DNA from: SZUA-229 sp036567985
GTDB lineage: Bacteria > Pseudomonadota > Gammaproteobacteria > SZUA-229
Length of the DNA stretch: 64,000 nt
Assembly: GCA_036567985.1 (NCBI GenBank)
Contig: DATCTK010000049.1
Span: 1-64,000 of the forward strand
Direction of reading: 5' to 3'
Shown: positions 1 through 8,653 of the stretch, in pieces
Position numbering within the stretch: the first letter of the stretch is position 1
Layout: each line of letters begins with the position of its first letter
Notes under the pieces: model-generated
The model's input: the letters and a program-made list of their open reading frames with translations, nothing else
Databases searched by the model: none
Told to the model about the DNA's origin: nothing
Program-made: the position numbers and the translations under genes

Positions 1-288
1 CTGGCGTTCGGCCCAGACCTTATCTGTTTCCTGATCCTTGCTGCTCAGCATAATCACGGGAATATGTTGTGTGCCTTCGGTTTTGGTAATGTGTCGGGTT
101 GCCTGGAAACCATTCAGCCCCGGCATGACCACATCCATCAGAATCAGGTCGGGCAATTCACTGCGCGCAATACTCACCGCGGAATCTCCGTCTTCTGCCG
201 TCAGTGTATCATGACCGTGCTTCTGTAGAATTTTTGTAATGCTCTGCACCTGAGTCTGAGAGTCATCAACAACCAGTATTTTTGCCAT
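1..288 (-). CDS. pilH: PilH-type single-domain response regulator (3' end outside window)
   Basis: This is the N-terminal 96 residues of a CheY-like receiver; the C-terminus lies beyond base 1. The protein starts MAKILVVDDS. It shows the acidic pair DD near residues 8-9, the phospho-acceptor Asp in LILMDVVMPGLNGFQATR, and HIPVIMLSSKDQETDKVW, which is the usual PilH signature. PilH receivers work with PilG and the ChpA/PilJ chemosensory system to control type IV pilus extension and retraction. The start is the ATG at 288. A TATAAC hexamer lies some 30 bases upstream, so the gene may have its own promoter. Without pilG, pilI or pilJ in view the name rests on sequence resemblance. Confidence 0.75.
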   Translation of the reverse strand, partial: MAKILVVDDSQTQVQSITKILQKHGHDTLTAEDGDSAVSIARSELPDLILMDVVMPGLNGFQATRHITKTEGTQHIPVIMLSSKDQETDKVWAERQ

Positions 289-401
289 GCACGTTTCCCG
301 CAATAGATTGATAAGTTATAACGCAGAATTCTGAGGATTCTGTTACCTGTAGATTAGACTAATTACATAAAAAAACAAATTCAGCCCAGGGTCTCGCGTG
401 C

Positions 402-1115
402 TTATTCAAAGGACCAGTCCTGCAGAATATCCACCCGGAACAGGGTATCCTGATAGGCAAACACCACACCGTTGACGGTGATGCGTTCAATGCGTAATCC
501 GGGCAGCAGGTTATCGCCTTCTTCCATAAATCGCCCATTAATAATGACTGAACGGCTGGAAGCGTCCGATGAATATACATGACCGGCAAATTCCATCGCC
601 GGAATCGACTGCTGCTGATAATCCGGCAGCTCGGTTAAATAGGGTATATCCATCAAATCCGCTTCGCCTGGCTGAGCGCCTGCTGGTGTCGTCGCGACTG
701 CTGCAGGTTTTTCCGTGCTGTTTTTCGGGGCTACAACTTCATCAGACAGACCGGCTGTGTTTACCGACGACTGGCGCTCTATTACAGCGGCACGACTGGC
801 TTCGCGGTCAGCATTCTGGCCAGCCACCTCTTCGGACTGCACACTGGCAAGCTGCTCAGCTGGTTCACCGGTTTTTTCGCCAGTCGCTGGCAACAGCTCT
901 GTGGATGGTTCACTTTGCGACTGAAAAAACTGCTGCGAAAACAGGTAGCCCAGCACAAACATCAGTAACAGCAATAACAGGCCAATCACCCCGTACAATA
1001 CACGGGGTGTTTTGTCCTGTGGCCGAACCGGCAGATGCACCGTTTGCAATGTGGGCACTTCACCCTGTTTGCGCTGCAAATCAGATTTTTTCAAGGCATC
1101 CAGAATATATGACAT
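402..1115 (-). CDS. gspB: General secretion pathway protein B (GspB)
   Basis: A 237-residue inner-membrane protein beginning MSYILDALKKSDLQRKQG, the standard GspB start. It has one membrane segment at about residues 40-60, a long low-complexity Glu/Ala/Pro-rich periplasmic linker, and a C-terminal GspB-type domain (about 160-237) with SVIINGRFMEEGD. In the family GspB partners GspA to place the type II secretin in the outer membrane. Its ATG overlaps the gspA stop in a TGATG junction, so the two are translationally coupled. No other gsp gene is in the window, which is common for this detached pair. Identification is firm; the secretion substrate is unknown. Confidence 0.88.
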   Translation of the reverse strand: MSYILDALKKSDLQRKQGEVPTLQTVHLPVRPQDKTPRVLYGVIGLLLLLLMFVLGYLFSQQFFQSQSEPSTELLPATGEKTGEPAEQLASVQSEEVAGQNADREASRAAVIERQSSVNTAGLSDEVVAPKNSTEKPAAVATTPAGAQPGEADLMDIPYLTELPDYQQQSIPAMEFAGHVYSSDASSRSVIINGRFMEEGDNLLPGLRIERITVNGVVFAYQDTLFRVDILQDWSFE

Positions 1116-2854
1116 CAGCTGTTCGACTCCAGCTCGGGTAAGGGCATATTCAAAACGGGCAGGCCAGGCTGCAATATATGGTTCATATGAATCAGGGTTT
1201 TTACACCCACCATGCCATCATCCTGCAAACCCTGGTTTAACTGAAAGGCCTTAACCTTCTGTTCCAGCCGTGCATCATAATAACTGCTCACCACACCCTG
1301 CGGGTTGTTTTCAATTTGATTGATTTGCTGGTGCAGCCAGACCACCGCTTCACCTTCATCGCCAGGGCGAATCAGCTGCTGATACTCCGATGGTTTTTTC
1401 CAGAACAGCGAATATTCGCCCTTCCAGTAATATGCCAGCTGTTCCAGCGATATGATCTGTTGCCGGTTTGCCAGAAACAGCACTGCCCATGGTATTTCGT
1501 CCTGTTGCGAATCAGCAAGACCCAACAGCGTGGCGTATTGCGGCTGATTAAAATCATCATACAGTTTGATCACCGCCGGACGATTTAACTGACGCAGGCT
1601 GTCGATATCACCTGTGTCCTGCAAACAGGCCAGGCCCCGGGTTTGCGCATGGAAACAGGGAGTGCCATCACTGCCCAGCTGGTAGGGAATATTCCAGCGC
1701 TCAAACAGCGCCTGGTAGGACAACAGGTTACTGCGTAAACGCAGGCTATCATCCGCCCATTGAATTGCGGCCAGCGGTGTCTCAACTGCAGCTTCATCCA
1801 CAGGCAACTGCGGCGGCAGGTCACTCTCCGGCTGCACACCAGCGGACAACTCAACGTCATCCAGGCTGGATTCCCCAGACAGATACTCACTCACGGAGAA
1901 ACCAGCCAGAGGGTATTGCGAGAAATACAGCGCCGCCGCCAGACCGATCATCACCAGCCAGGCAGCAATCCAGCCGGGCCTGGCCAACCAGCCGAATCGA
2001 CGACTGGACGAGGCAATTTTTGCCTCGGCTGATTTTGCCCCACGGGGCGCGCCCAGTACCTCACTGGCCGCCTGTTTCAGCGTGGCCTTATCCGGCTGGT
2101 GGTGTTCCTGTACATAGGCACCCAGCAGGGCGCGATCGCAGATCACATTAATTAACCGTGGCACGCCGCCACTGTACTGATAGACCTGTTTCAGGCGTGG
2201 GTAACTGAACAGGGGGCGACGACAGCCCGCCACCGCCAGGCGATGGGTGACATATTCCTGCACTTCATTGAAATTCAGCGGGCTCAGGTGAAACCGCGCG
2301 GTGATGCGTTGCGCCAGTTGCGACAGATCAGGGCGACTGAGCACATCGAGAAACTCCGGCTGACCCAGCAATATCACCTGCAGCAGCTTGCGCTCGCTGG
2401 TTTCCAGATTGGTCAGCAGGCGCAACTGCTCCAGCACATCCAGGTCCAGGTTCTGCGCCTCTTCAATCAGCAGCACCGTATTACGCCCAAGCGCATGTTG
2501 TTCCAGCAGGTACGCATTAATGCCGTCGATCAGGTTTTTAATACTCAGCCGCTGTGTATCGTACTCAATCTGCAGCTCATCGCAGATCACCTGCAGCAGT
2601 TCCAGCGCGCTCAGCTTGGGATTAAGCACCAGCGCCAGATTGGTGTACAGCGGCACCTGCTCCAGCAAACAACGGCTGACCGTGGTTTTGCCGGTACCCA
2701 CATCACCGGTGAGCAGAATAAAGGCACCGTCGGATTCCAGCCCGTATAACAGATGTGCCAGCGCTTCCCGGTGGCGCTCACTCATATACAGGTAGCGCGG
2801 ATCCGGTGCGATGGAAAACGGGGCCTCAAGCAGGCCAAAGTGCTCTAGATACAT
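1115..2854 (-). CDS. gspA: GspA/ExeA-type ATPase with peptidoglycan-binding domain
   Basis: A 579-residue AAA-type ATPase. The Walker A motif GDVGTGKTT is at residues 50-58, Walker B with TVLLIEEAQNL at about 126-136, a single membrane segment lies at about 290-315, and a C-terminal PG_binding_1 domain (RPGDEGEAVVWLHQQ, about 497-563) faces the periplasm. ExeA proteins use ATP in the cytoplasm and bind peptidoglycan outside, helping to build the type II secretin through the cell wall. It is first in a two-gene operon with gspB. The length and domain order match the family. The 3' end is fused by one base to the gspB start. Confidence 0.9.
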   Translation of the reverse strand: MYLEHFGLLEAPFSIAPDPRYLYMSERHREALAHLLYGLESDGAFILLTGDVGTGKTTVSRCLLEQVPLYTNLALVLNPKLSALELLQVICDELQIEYDTQRLSIKNLIDGINAYLLEQHALGRNTVLLIEEAQNLDLDVLEQLRLLTNLETSERKLLQVILLGQPEFLDVLSRPDLSQLAQRITARFHLSPLNFNEVQEYVTHRLAVAGCRRPLFSYPRLKQVYQYSGGVPRLINVICDRALLGAYVQEHHQPDKATLKQAASEVLGAPRGAKSAEAKIASSSRRFGWLARPGWIAAWLVMIGLAAALYFSQYPLAGFSVSEYLSGESSLDDVELSAGVQPESDLPPQLPVDEAAVETPLAAIQWADDSLRLRSNLLSYQALFERWNIPYQLGSDGTPCFHAQTRGLACLQDTGDIDSLRQLNRPAVIKLYDDFNQPQYATLLGLADSQQDEIPWAVLFLANRQQIISLEQLAYYWKGEYSLFWKKPSEYQQLIRPGDEGEAVVWLHQQINQIENNPQGVVSSYYDARLEQKVKAFQLNQGLQDDGMVGVKTLIHMNHILQPGLPVLNMPLPELESNS

Positions 2855-2886
2855 GGGGCGATTATACGCATACTAAAAGGACACCG

Positions 2887-3696
2887 CTAAGACTGATTCG
2901 TGTCGGCTTTTTCCTGCTGCTTCGCCGCCTGCCAGAGCGATTCCAGCGTCTGCAAATCCTGTTGTTCAAGGGACTCGCCTGCCTGCTGCAGCGACTGCTC
3001 GATATGGCTGAAGCGGCTGATAAATTTACGGTTACCCGCACGCAGCGCTTCTTCGGCATCTACTTCCAGGTGCCGCGCTAGATTCACCACACTGAACAGC
3101 AGGTCACCCATCTCTTCAAACATCGCCGCCTGATCCTGCTGCTGCACCGCCTCTCGCACCTCGTTGATTTCTTCCTGCAGCTTATCCAGCACCGGCGCCA
3201 CCTCGGGCCAGTCGAAACCACTGCGCGCTGCGCGCTTCTGTAACTTCTGCGCCCGTTTCAGCGCCGGCAAAGCCGCTGCCACGCCCGCCAGCACCGAGGC
3301 CTGTTCTGCTCCGCTTTGCTCTATGGCCTGTGCATCCCGCTCCTCGGCCTTGTGCTGCTCCCAGGCCTGGTGCAACTCAGTCTCATTATTAAACGCCTGC
3401 CCGGCAAACACATGGGGATGCCGCCTCACCAGTTTTTCACTGATCGCATCCACCACATCGTCAAACTCGAACAATGACAGTTCCCGCGCAATCTGCGCAT
3501 AGAACACTACCTGAAACAGCAGGTCACCCAGCTCGTATTTAAGCCCCTGCAGATCACCTTGCTCGATCGCATCCGCCACTTCATAGGCTTCTTCCAGGGT
3601 ATAGGGAATCAGCGAGGCAAAGCTCTGTTTAATGTCCCAGGGGCAGCCACTTTCAGGGTCACGCAGTGCGGCCATCACATCGAGTAATTTTTTCAT
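2887..3696 (-). CDS. mazG: Nucleoside triphosphate pyrophosphohydrolase MazG
   Basis: A 269-residue all-alpha NTP pyrophosphohydrolase that converts NTPs and dNTPs to NMPs and diphosphate, a house-cleaning function. It has two MazG repeats. The first carries the metal-binding acidic helix LEEAYEVADAI followed by GDLLFQVVFYAQIA; the second has EEINEVREAV and GDLLFSVVNLARHL. The C-terminus is an Ala/Glu-rich coil. I place the start at the ATG at 3696 because GAGG lies six bases upstream and MKKLLDVMAALRDP matches family N-termini; an in-frame TTG at 3720 would add eight residues. It lies 33 bases upstream of gspA on the same strand, so it may be cotranscribed with it. Confidence 0.93.
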   Translation of the reverse strand: MKKLLDVMAALRDPESGCPWDIKQSFASLIPYTLEEAYEVADAIEQGDLQGLKYELGDLLFQVVFYAQIARELSLFEFDDVVDAISEKLVRRHPHVFAGQAFNNETELHQAWEQHKAEERDAQAIEQSGAEQASVLAGVAAALPALKRAQKLQKRAARSGFDWPEVAPVLDKLQEEINEVREAVQQQDQAAMFEEMGDLLFSVVNLARHLEVDAEEALRAGNRKFISRFSHIEQSLQQAGESLEQQDLQTLESLWQAAKQQEKADTNQS

Positions 3697-4144
3697 TACA
3701 ACCTCAGTCGGGTTTGACAAACAGGCGCATCTGCCTGTTATCGCCAGCTTTTTCTGCGCATGTTACGGTTAAAAATACCCTGCCTGCAAATCTCGCCGCA
3801 GGGCGCTGATGGCCGGCCTCCCCCCAATCAGCTATTGCATTCAACTCCACAGAAAAGGTATTATTCGCCTGCTTTTGCAGAGCTGGCGCAGATCAGCCTG
3901 TATTCACACTTTATGTAAATGCGCACATTCATTATGTCGCCGCATACGCAAACAACGGTTAGCCCCTTCAGTTTGCGTGGAAACACCATCAGACGGTTAG
4001 CTTCGAACATCGCTTTCCGGGTTGTCTATAATACCTGCAGAGACGGTTTTAACCAGCACCTGCAAACCCCCATATGATCCAGACATAAATGACCCAGAAA
4101 TAAGCACTGCTTTAAAACAGATTTTTTATTCACGAGGTTTAGCC
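3697..4144. other. Intergenic region between mazG and the YeeE permease
   Basis: This 450-base gap between divergent genes has no convincing coding frame. TATAAT at 4027-4032 is a good -10 on the plus strand, but the -35 is poor (TTCGAA at 4002-4007, spacing 19). The resulting leader of about 105 bases precedes the permease start. I see no riboswitch that I can name. A TTG-initiated extension of the permease frame from 4022 exists but overlaps the -10 box, so I do not treat it as coding. Confidence 0.5.
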
Positions 4145-5413
4145 ATGATATTCGAAGACTTTTCATCCGCCCACCTCACCGTATTGCTGGTCGTATTCGC
4201 TGCGGCTTTTGTAATGGGTGCGGTTGCCAATAAGACCAATTTCTGCACCATGGGGGCGGTTTCCGACCTGGTGAATATGGGCGATAGCGGTCGCATGCGC
4301 GCCTGGATGCTGGCGATGGCCGTCGCGCTGCTGGGTGTGGTTATTTTTGAAGCCGGCGGTTTCGGCTCGGTCGACAGCACCATCCCCCCTTACCGCGGCA
4401 ATAACTTTGCCTGGCTGGAATACATTGTGGGTGGCGTGCTGTTCGGTATTGGCATGACCCTGGGCAGCGGCTGCGGCAATAAAACCCTGATCCGTGCCGG
4501 TGGCGGCAATATCAAATCGGTGTTCCTGTTTATTGTGATTGCGATCTGCGCCTACTTTATGCTGAACCCTTTCCCCGGCTCGGATCAAACCCTCTACTCA
4601 CTGCTGTTCTACCCATGGACCAACCCCGTATCAGCCACACTGGCCACACAGCAGGACCTGGGCAGCCTGGCGAGCGGCATTACAGGCGCCGAAGCGGCCA
4701 CCCTGCGCACCGTGATCGGCCTGATTGTGGCCGCGGTGCTGTTCTGGTTTGTTTTCAAATCAGCCGATTTCCGCAGCAGCTTTGACAACAAGCTGGGCGG
4801 TTTCACTATCGGTGCAGCCGTGCTGGTTGCCTGGGTCGCCACCTCCAGCATGGTTAGCGTAGAGGCCTATGGTGAAAAATACAGCTGGACCGAGTATGCG
4901 GATATTGAATCCTGGTCGATGAATGAAGACAACCCCGCTGCCCGCCCCAGGGATGTCGGCGTACAGTCATTTACCTTTATTAACCCCATGGGCCAGACCC
5001 TGCGCTACGGCGTACAGGATTTCAGCCCTTCGTACCTGACCTTCGGTGTGGTTGCAGTGCTGGGTGTGGTGCTGGGCTCCCTGCTCTGGTCACTCATTGC
5101 CCGCTCCTTCCGCATTGAATGGTTTGCCGGCATCGGTGACTTTGTTACCCACCTGATTGGCGGCATCCTGATGGGTGTGGGCGGCGTACTCGCCATGGGC
5201 TGCACCGTTGGCCAGGGCATTACCGGCGTCTCCACCCTGGCACTGGGCTCGGTACTGGCGCTACTGTCGATTATTTTCGGCAGCGCGCTGACCATGAAAA
5301 TCCAGTACTACAAGATGATCCACGAAGATGCCAGCTTTATGCAGGCGCTGACGAGCTCACTGGTCGACTTTAAACTGCTGCCCGGTAAATTCCGCTCGCT
5401 GGAAAACCTGTAA
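4145..5413 (+). CDS. YeeE/YedE family sulfur-compound permease
   Basis: A 422-residue polytopic inner-membrane protein with about ten hydrophobic segments. It has the repeated cysteine motifs of YeeE/YedE transporters: NFCTMGAV near residue 30, GSGCGNKTL near 110, and MGCTVGQGITG near 350. These Cys residues line the path for thiosulfate in the characterised family member (TsuA/YeeE). Import of thiosulfate or a related sulfur anion is therefore likely, but the substrate is inferred. The start is the ATG at 4145, with GAGG nine bases upstream. No TusA-like small protein follows, unlike yeeE-yeeD, so the sulfur acceptor is not apparent here. Confidence 0.85.
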   Translation: MIFEDFSSAHLTVLLVVFAAAFVMGAVANKTNFCTMGAVSDLVNMGDSGRMRAWMLAMAVALLGVVIFEAGGFGSVDSTIPPYRGNNFAWLEYIVGGVLFGIGMTLGSGCGNKTLIRAGGGNIKSVFLFIVIAICAYFMLNPFPGSDQTLYSLLFYPWTNPVSATLATQQDLGSLASGITGAEAATLRTVIGLIVAAVLFWFVFKSADFRSSFDNKLGGFTIGAAVLVAWVATSSMVSVEAYGEKYSWTEYADIESWSMNEDNPAARPRDVGVQSFTFINPMGQTLRYGVQDFSPSYLTFGVVAVLGVVLGSLLWSLIARSFRIEWFAGIGDFVTHLIGGILMGVGGVLAMGCTVGQGITGVSTLALGSVLALLSIIFGSALTMKIQYYKMIHEDASFMQALTSSLVDFKLLPGKFRSLENL

Positions 5414-5422
5414 GCTGATGGA

Positions 5423-5457
5423 CACCCGGAAGGCAGCGTTTTTCAGCCTTTCGGGTG
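5423..5457 (+). terminator. Hairpin after the YeeE permease gene
   Basis: CACCCGGAAGGC and GCCTTTCGGGTG form a 12-base stem with one mismatch around an 11-base loop. No T-run follows, so this is a possible Rho-dependent end or mRNA-stabilising structure rather than a classical intrinsic terminator. Confidence 0.4.
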
Positions 5458-5499
5458 ACCCCTCTACCCTCTTTCCTGTAACGGAACGTCACTAGGCAC

Positions 5500-5928
5500 A
5501 TGGATCTGTTTGCACTGTTCAGTCTACTTGCCGCGGCCGCCGCCGGCGCCAGTATCGGCAGCCATCTACTGCTGGCATTACTTTATAACCCGCTGTTTAA
5601 ACAGGCCCACAGTTTCAGCCAGAACCTGATCACCCTGCGTCGGCTTTACCGACTGAACACCGTACTCTGCCTGTTTGCCGGCACCTGCGCGGCCCTGGTC
5701 AATAACCGTTCCGCCGCCTTTATGCTGGCGATTCTTGCGGTCAGCTATGTGTTCACCCATACCCACCTGTTAAAGGCCCTGCTGGAACACTGCGATACTG
5801 AATATGTGGTTCGCAAAGCCTCACCCTTTCGCACCCTGCGTAATCTGCAAAATGCCGTGCACCTGTTACAGATCAGCGGCGCAATCTATGCCGTCTACCT
5901 GCTGGCACTCACCGAAGCCAGCCTGTAA
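5500..5928 (+). CDS. Small polytopic membrane protein of unknown function
   Basis: A 142-residue protein I do not recognise. It has about four hydrophobic segments (roughly residues 3-28, 52-66, 71-92 and 118-138) with the basic loop LITLRRLYRLN between the first two, which suggests a compact integral membrane protein. It starts with ATG 86 bases after the YeeE permease on the same strand. A weak hairpin lies between them, so partial cotranscription is possible. A role linked to sulfur-compound transport is only a guess from position. Codon use resembles the neighbours. Confidence 0.6.
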   Translation: MDLFALFSLLAAAAAGASIGSHLLLALLYNPLFKQAHSFSQNLITLRRLYRLNTVLCLFAGTCAALVNNRSAAFMLAILAVSYVFTHTHLLKALLEHCDTEYVVRKASPFRTLRNLQNAVHLLQISGAIYAVYLLALTEASL

Positions 5929-6272
5929 ACGCACCGCTGGTCAGAAAATAAACGGCGTGCTTTTCCGCTCATTTTTTGAACAGCAAACAAGTCCATTGCA
6001 GACGCGAGATCGGGGCCTTTTATCCACAGACAATCGAAAAATTAACATAAACTAATATACTAGAGTTCGTGATTGACGCTTATCAGGCCACAATATATAG
6101 TGGTCTCGCCTTTAATAGAGGCAAAAAATAATAATAACTATAAAATTAATGTCACGGCTGACGACTCAGGTTTTTTCCTGATTGAGCGCTCTGACATCAC
6201 CGCGCAGCACCCCCCGCCATCATCACTGTATGGATAACGAGGGCTGCACTCAGAACAAAGGGAAGAAGCTTT
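5929..6272. other. AT-rich intergenic leader
   Basis: No gene is visible in these 344 bases. The stretch around 6020-6160 is clearly AT-rich against its surroundings. It holds a good promoter (see 6073-6101) and then about 170 bases of leader before the next start, including an A/T-rich run (about 6118-6150). No known riboswitch was recognised. Confidence 0.5.
6073..6101 (+). promoter_or_regulatory. Sigma70-type promoter for the gene at 6273
   Basis: TTGACG (6073-6078) and TATAGT (6096-6101) are separated by 17 bases. The -10 lies inside the palindrome CCACAATATATAGTGG, which could serve as an operator. Transcription would begin near 6108, leaving a leader of about 165 bases. Confidence 0.6.
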
Positions 6273-6872
6273 ATGGCACAGTCCATCACTTCGATTAATT
6301 CATTACTGATTAACCTGAAAACCGTTAATCGCTCGTTACCTGTCAAACTGCAGCAACTCGGTTTCGACACCAGCCTCAGCCTCGGCGCGGAACAGGAATA
6401 CACGGTCAAAACCCTGATTAGCGCCATCGACTCTCTGGCGATCCAGTTCCTCACCCTCACCGCCAAGCGCAACCAGTTTATCCAGCGCACCAGTTTCAGC
6501 GAGCGCAAGGAAATAGAGGCCTGCCTGCAGCAGCTGTTTATCAGCCTGGAACAGACCCAGCAGCAACTGGCGGATTTCCAGCCGGATAGCGACCTCTGTG
6601 ATAACAGCCGCGCGCTGACCTACCTGCACCATGGCGAAACACGGCAGTTAAGCCTGCTGGCGGCGACGCAGCAGATTGACCTGATAAAGCCCTACAGCCG
6701 CATGCTGGATATGGTGACCGCCCATGAGCGGATTCATGCCCTGTCGGCGGTGCTGGAAACCCTGCTGAGCAAACAGCAGCAGCAAAGTGACGAGGTGGTG
6801 GATAGCGAACTGACACGCGAACAGAGCGATGCACTGCAGCTGTCACAGTACCTGATCAGGCAGGCACTATAA
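6273..6872 (+). CDS. Helical cytoplasmic protein of unknown function
   Basis: A 199-residue protein that I cannot assign. It has no signal peptide or membrane segment, is rich in Gln, Leu and Ser, and looks mostly alpha-helical, with the likely coiled segment EIEACLQQLFISLEQTQQQL near residues 70-90. The start ATG is preceded by GGGAAGAAG at a good distance. It sits alone between a promoter with a long leader and a convergent secreted-protein gene. The Gln-rich helices would suit a regulatory or flagellar/pilus-chaperone-like role, but nothing in the sequence decides this. Confidence 0.6.
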   Translation: MAQSITSINSLLINLKTVNRSLPVKLQQLGFDTSLSLGAEQEYTVKTLISAIDSLAIQFLTLTAKRNQFIQRTSFSERKEIEACLQQLFISLEQTQQQLADFQPDSDLCDNSRALTYLHHGETRQLSLLAATQQIDLIKPYSRMLDMVTAHERIHALSAVLETLLSKQQQQSDEVVDSELTREQSDALQLSQYLIRQAL

Positions 6873-6883
6873 AAAACCATGCC

Positions 6884-6900
6884 GGCCCTGTTTCAGGGCC
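6884..6900. terminator. Hairpin between convergent genes
   Basis: GGCCCTG-TTT-CAGGGCC forms a perfect 7-base stem. Read on the minus strand a T6 run follows about seven bases after the stem, so it may end the transcript of the secreted-protein gene at 6926-7327. The gap weakens the call. Confidence 0.4.
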
Positions 6901-6925
6901 GCAGCGAATCTCTGGCGACAATCAG

Positions 6926-7327
6926 CTAGAGTGAGGTATCACAGAGGTTAACCCGCGCCTCATACACACGTTCACAGTCATAGGCATTGCGCCCCTGCTT
7001 GTAACAGATATTGCGTAGATTCAGCGCATTATCCCGACACTCGCCCCAGTTGCCACGGTTACTCTGTACATTCTGTTTCTGTCGTTCCCAGGGATTCGAC
7101 GTATTGTACGAACCACTGGCTGAAGCTTTACCGTAACGGGTTTCGTGCTCACGCTTAATGCGCTCCAGCTCGGTACCGCTGAGCGCATGCCCGGCCTTGC
7201 TGCGGTTATCGAAAACACCCTCTGCCTGCGCTGTCTGTGCCAGCGCTGCTGCCAGCAGGCCGCTCAGCAGCAGAAGAAACAAAGGCAGCCCCCGTGCGCG
7301 GCTGCGCACTCGAATAACTTGACTCAT
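6926..7327 (-). CDS. Secreted/periplasmic small protein with four cysteines
   Basis: A 133-residue protein of unknown function. The N-terminus is basic, then LFLLLLSGLLAAALAQTAQA gives a signal peptide likely cut after AQA near residue 35. The mature part is polar. Its C-terminal 45 residues hold four cysteines (GECRD, NICYKQ, DCERV, NLCDTS), arranged as two helical Cx-type pairs that could form two disulfides, resembling CHCH-like small Cys-rich folds. The start is the ATG at 7327. It lies convergent to the gene at 6273 and has no clear operon partner. Export is well supported; function is not. Confidence 0.65.
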   Translation of the reverse strand: MSQVIRVRSRARGLPLFLLLLSGLLAAALAQTAQAEGVFDNRSKAGHALSGTELERIKREHETRYGKASASGSYNTSNPWERQKQNVQSNRGNWGECRDNALNLRNICYKQGRNAYDCERVYEARVNLCDTSL

Positions 7328-7449
7328 AAAATCCCCAAATTTTGTTTAATACACCTCCGAGTAAGGCTGACATATCGTCATTACCCGAGGCGTTTGACTA
7401 TTTATAACAGTTAATCCGTGCTTGTAAAGCCGCGCGAGGAAAACCCGGC

Positions 7450-8580
7450 TTAGCTGGCGTGCATAAACGGGAACAGACGATTGCGCAGCGCCGGCACCAC
7501 CAGTAACAACAACAGGATTGCACTGAAGTAACTCAACCAGACGGGCAATACCTCATGGGCGCTCGCCAGGCCCACATCCACACTCAACTGGGTGAATTGC
7601 AGCAACCATTCCAGCAACAGCCCCATCAGCACACTCACCAGGGCAATACCCGCCAGGTAAACCAGTGTCACCCGGCCACCCAGCTCATTACGCACCACGA
7701 TCAGGCCAGCAATATTGGTGGCCGGCCCCACCAGCAGAAACACCAGTACCGCACCGGGTGAAACCCCCGCCAGTAACAGCCCGGCGGCAATCGGCGTGGA
7801 GGCAGTGGCGCAGATATACATGGGAATCCCCACCAGCAGCATCACCAGCATGGCGCTCAGGCCACCGCCCCATTGTGCCAGCCAGCCCGGTGGAATCAAC
7901 GCCATCATAATGCCCGCCACCACTATGCCCAGTACCAGCCAGCGGGAAATATCATCCAGCAATTCGCCCCCGGCAAAGCGCAGGGCCTGGGGCAGGCGGG
8001 CCTGCTGCGGTGAGGTATTTGCAACATCTGCTGCTCCGCAACAATCTTCAGACGAAGCGGACGCACTGGATCCACAGCAGCCAGCTTTCTCTACTGCCGC
8101 CACCGCTGGTTCGCTGCAGCAATCACCCACTGATCCAGTGACCGCCGCTGTTGACTTCCTGCCATCCCCGTCATCCACCAACGCAACCGCCAGACCGGTG
8201 AGCAGCGCGCTCAACAGGGCGGCAATCGGGCGATATATGGCCATCACCGGTCCCATCAGTGCATAGGTCACCGCCACTGAGTCGATACTGGTTTCCGGGG
8301 TGGAAATCAGAAACGACACCGTGGCCTCTTTCGAGGCCCCGGCACGGCGCAGTCCCAGCGCGGCCGGTAACACACCACAGGAACACAGCGGCAGGGGTGC
8401 ACCGAACAGCGCGGCACGACCCACCGCGGAGAAGCCACGTCCGCCCAGCCAGCGCTGCATCGCATCTGGCGGGATATAAGCCTTGACCAGGCCGGCGGCA
8501 ATCAGCCCCAGCAATAACCAGAAGGCGGTGTCCAGGTACACCGCCCAGATACTCGCTGCAATTTCGTTGATGATGCTCAT
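7450..8580 (-). CDS. SO_0444-type Cu/Zn efflux permease
   Basis: A 376-residue membrane protein of the permease (DUF318/ArsP-like) superfamily. The first half has several membrane helices and the conserved PLPLCSCGVLP motif (Cys66 and Cys68). A soluble loop at about 136-200 carries three vicinal cysteine pairs (154-155, 168-169, 180-181). The second half repeats the transmembrane block with AGLLLAGVSPGAVLVFLL. The loop pattern is that of the SO_0444 family, reported as Cu/Zn exporters. The Cys pairs probably bind the metal. It diverges from trhP with a gap of under 75 bases. No metalloregulator gene is adjacent. Confidence 0.82.
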   Translation of the reverse strand: MSIINEIAASIWAVYLDTAFWLLLGLIAAGLVKAYIPPDAMQRWLGGRGFSAVGRAALFGAPLPLCSCGVLPAALGLRRAGASKEATVSFLISTPETSIDSVAVTYALMGPVMAIYRPIAALLSALLTGLAVALVDDGDGRKSTAAVTGSVGDCCSEPAVAAVEKAGCCGSSASASSEDCCGAADVANTSPQQARLPQALRFAGGELLDDISRWLVLGIVVAGIMMALIPPGWLAQWGGGLSAMLVMLLVGIPMYICATASTPIAAGLLLAGVSPGAVLVFLLVGPATNIAGLIVVRNELGGRVTLVYLAGIALVSVLMGLLLEWLLQFTQLSVDVGLASAHEVLPVWLSYFSAILLLLLVVPALRNRLFPFMHAS

Positions 8581-8653
8581 AATCCTGGAGTGTAACCAAT
8601 GTGACTAAATAAGGTAAAATAGTCGCCCTTTGCCACGCATTCCAGCATTTATT

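Noticed and set aside
3809..4000. Short plus-strand frame in the mazG/YeeE gap
   Set aside because: No ribosome site, unusual Cys/Arg-rich composition, no conservation signs.
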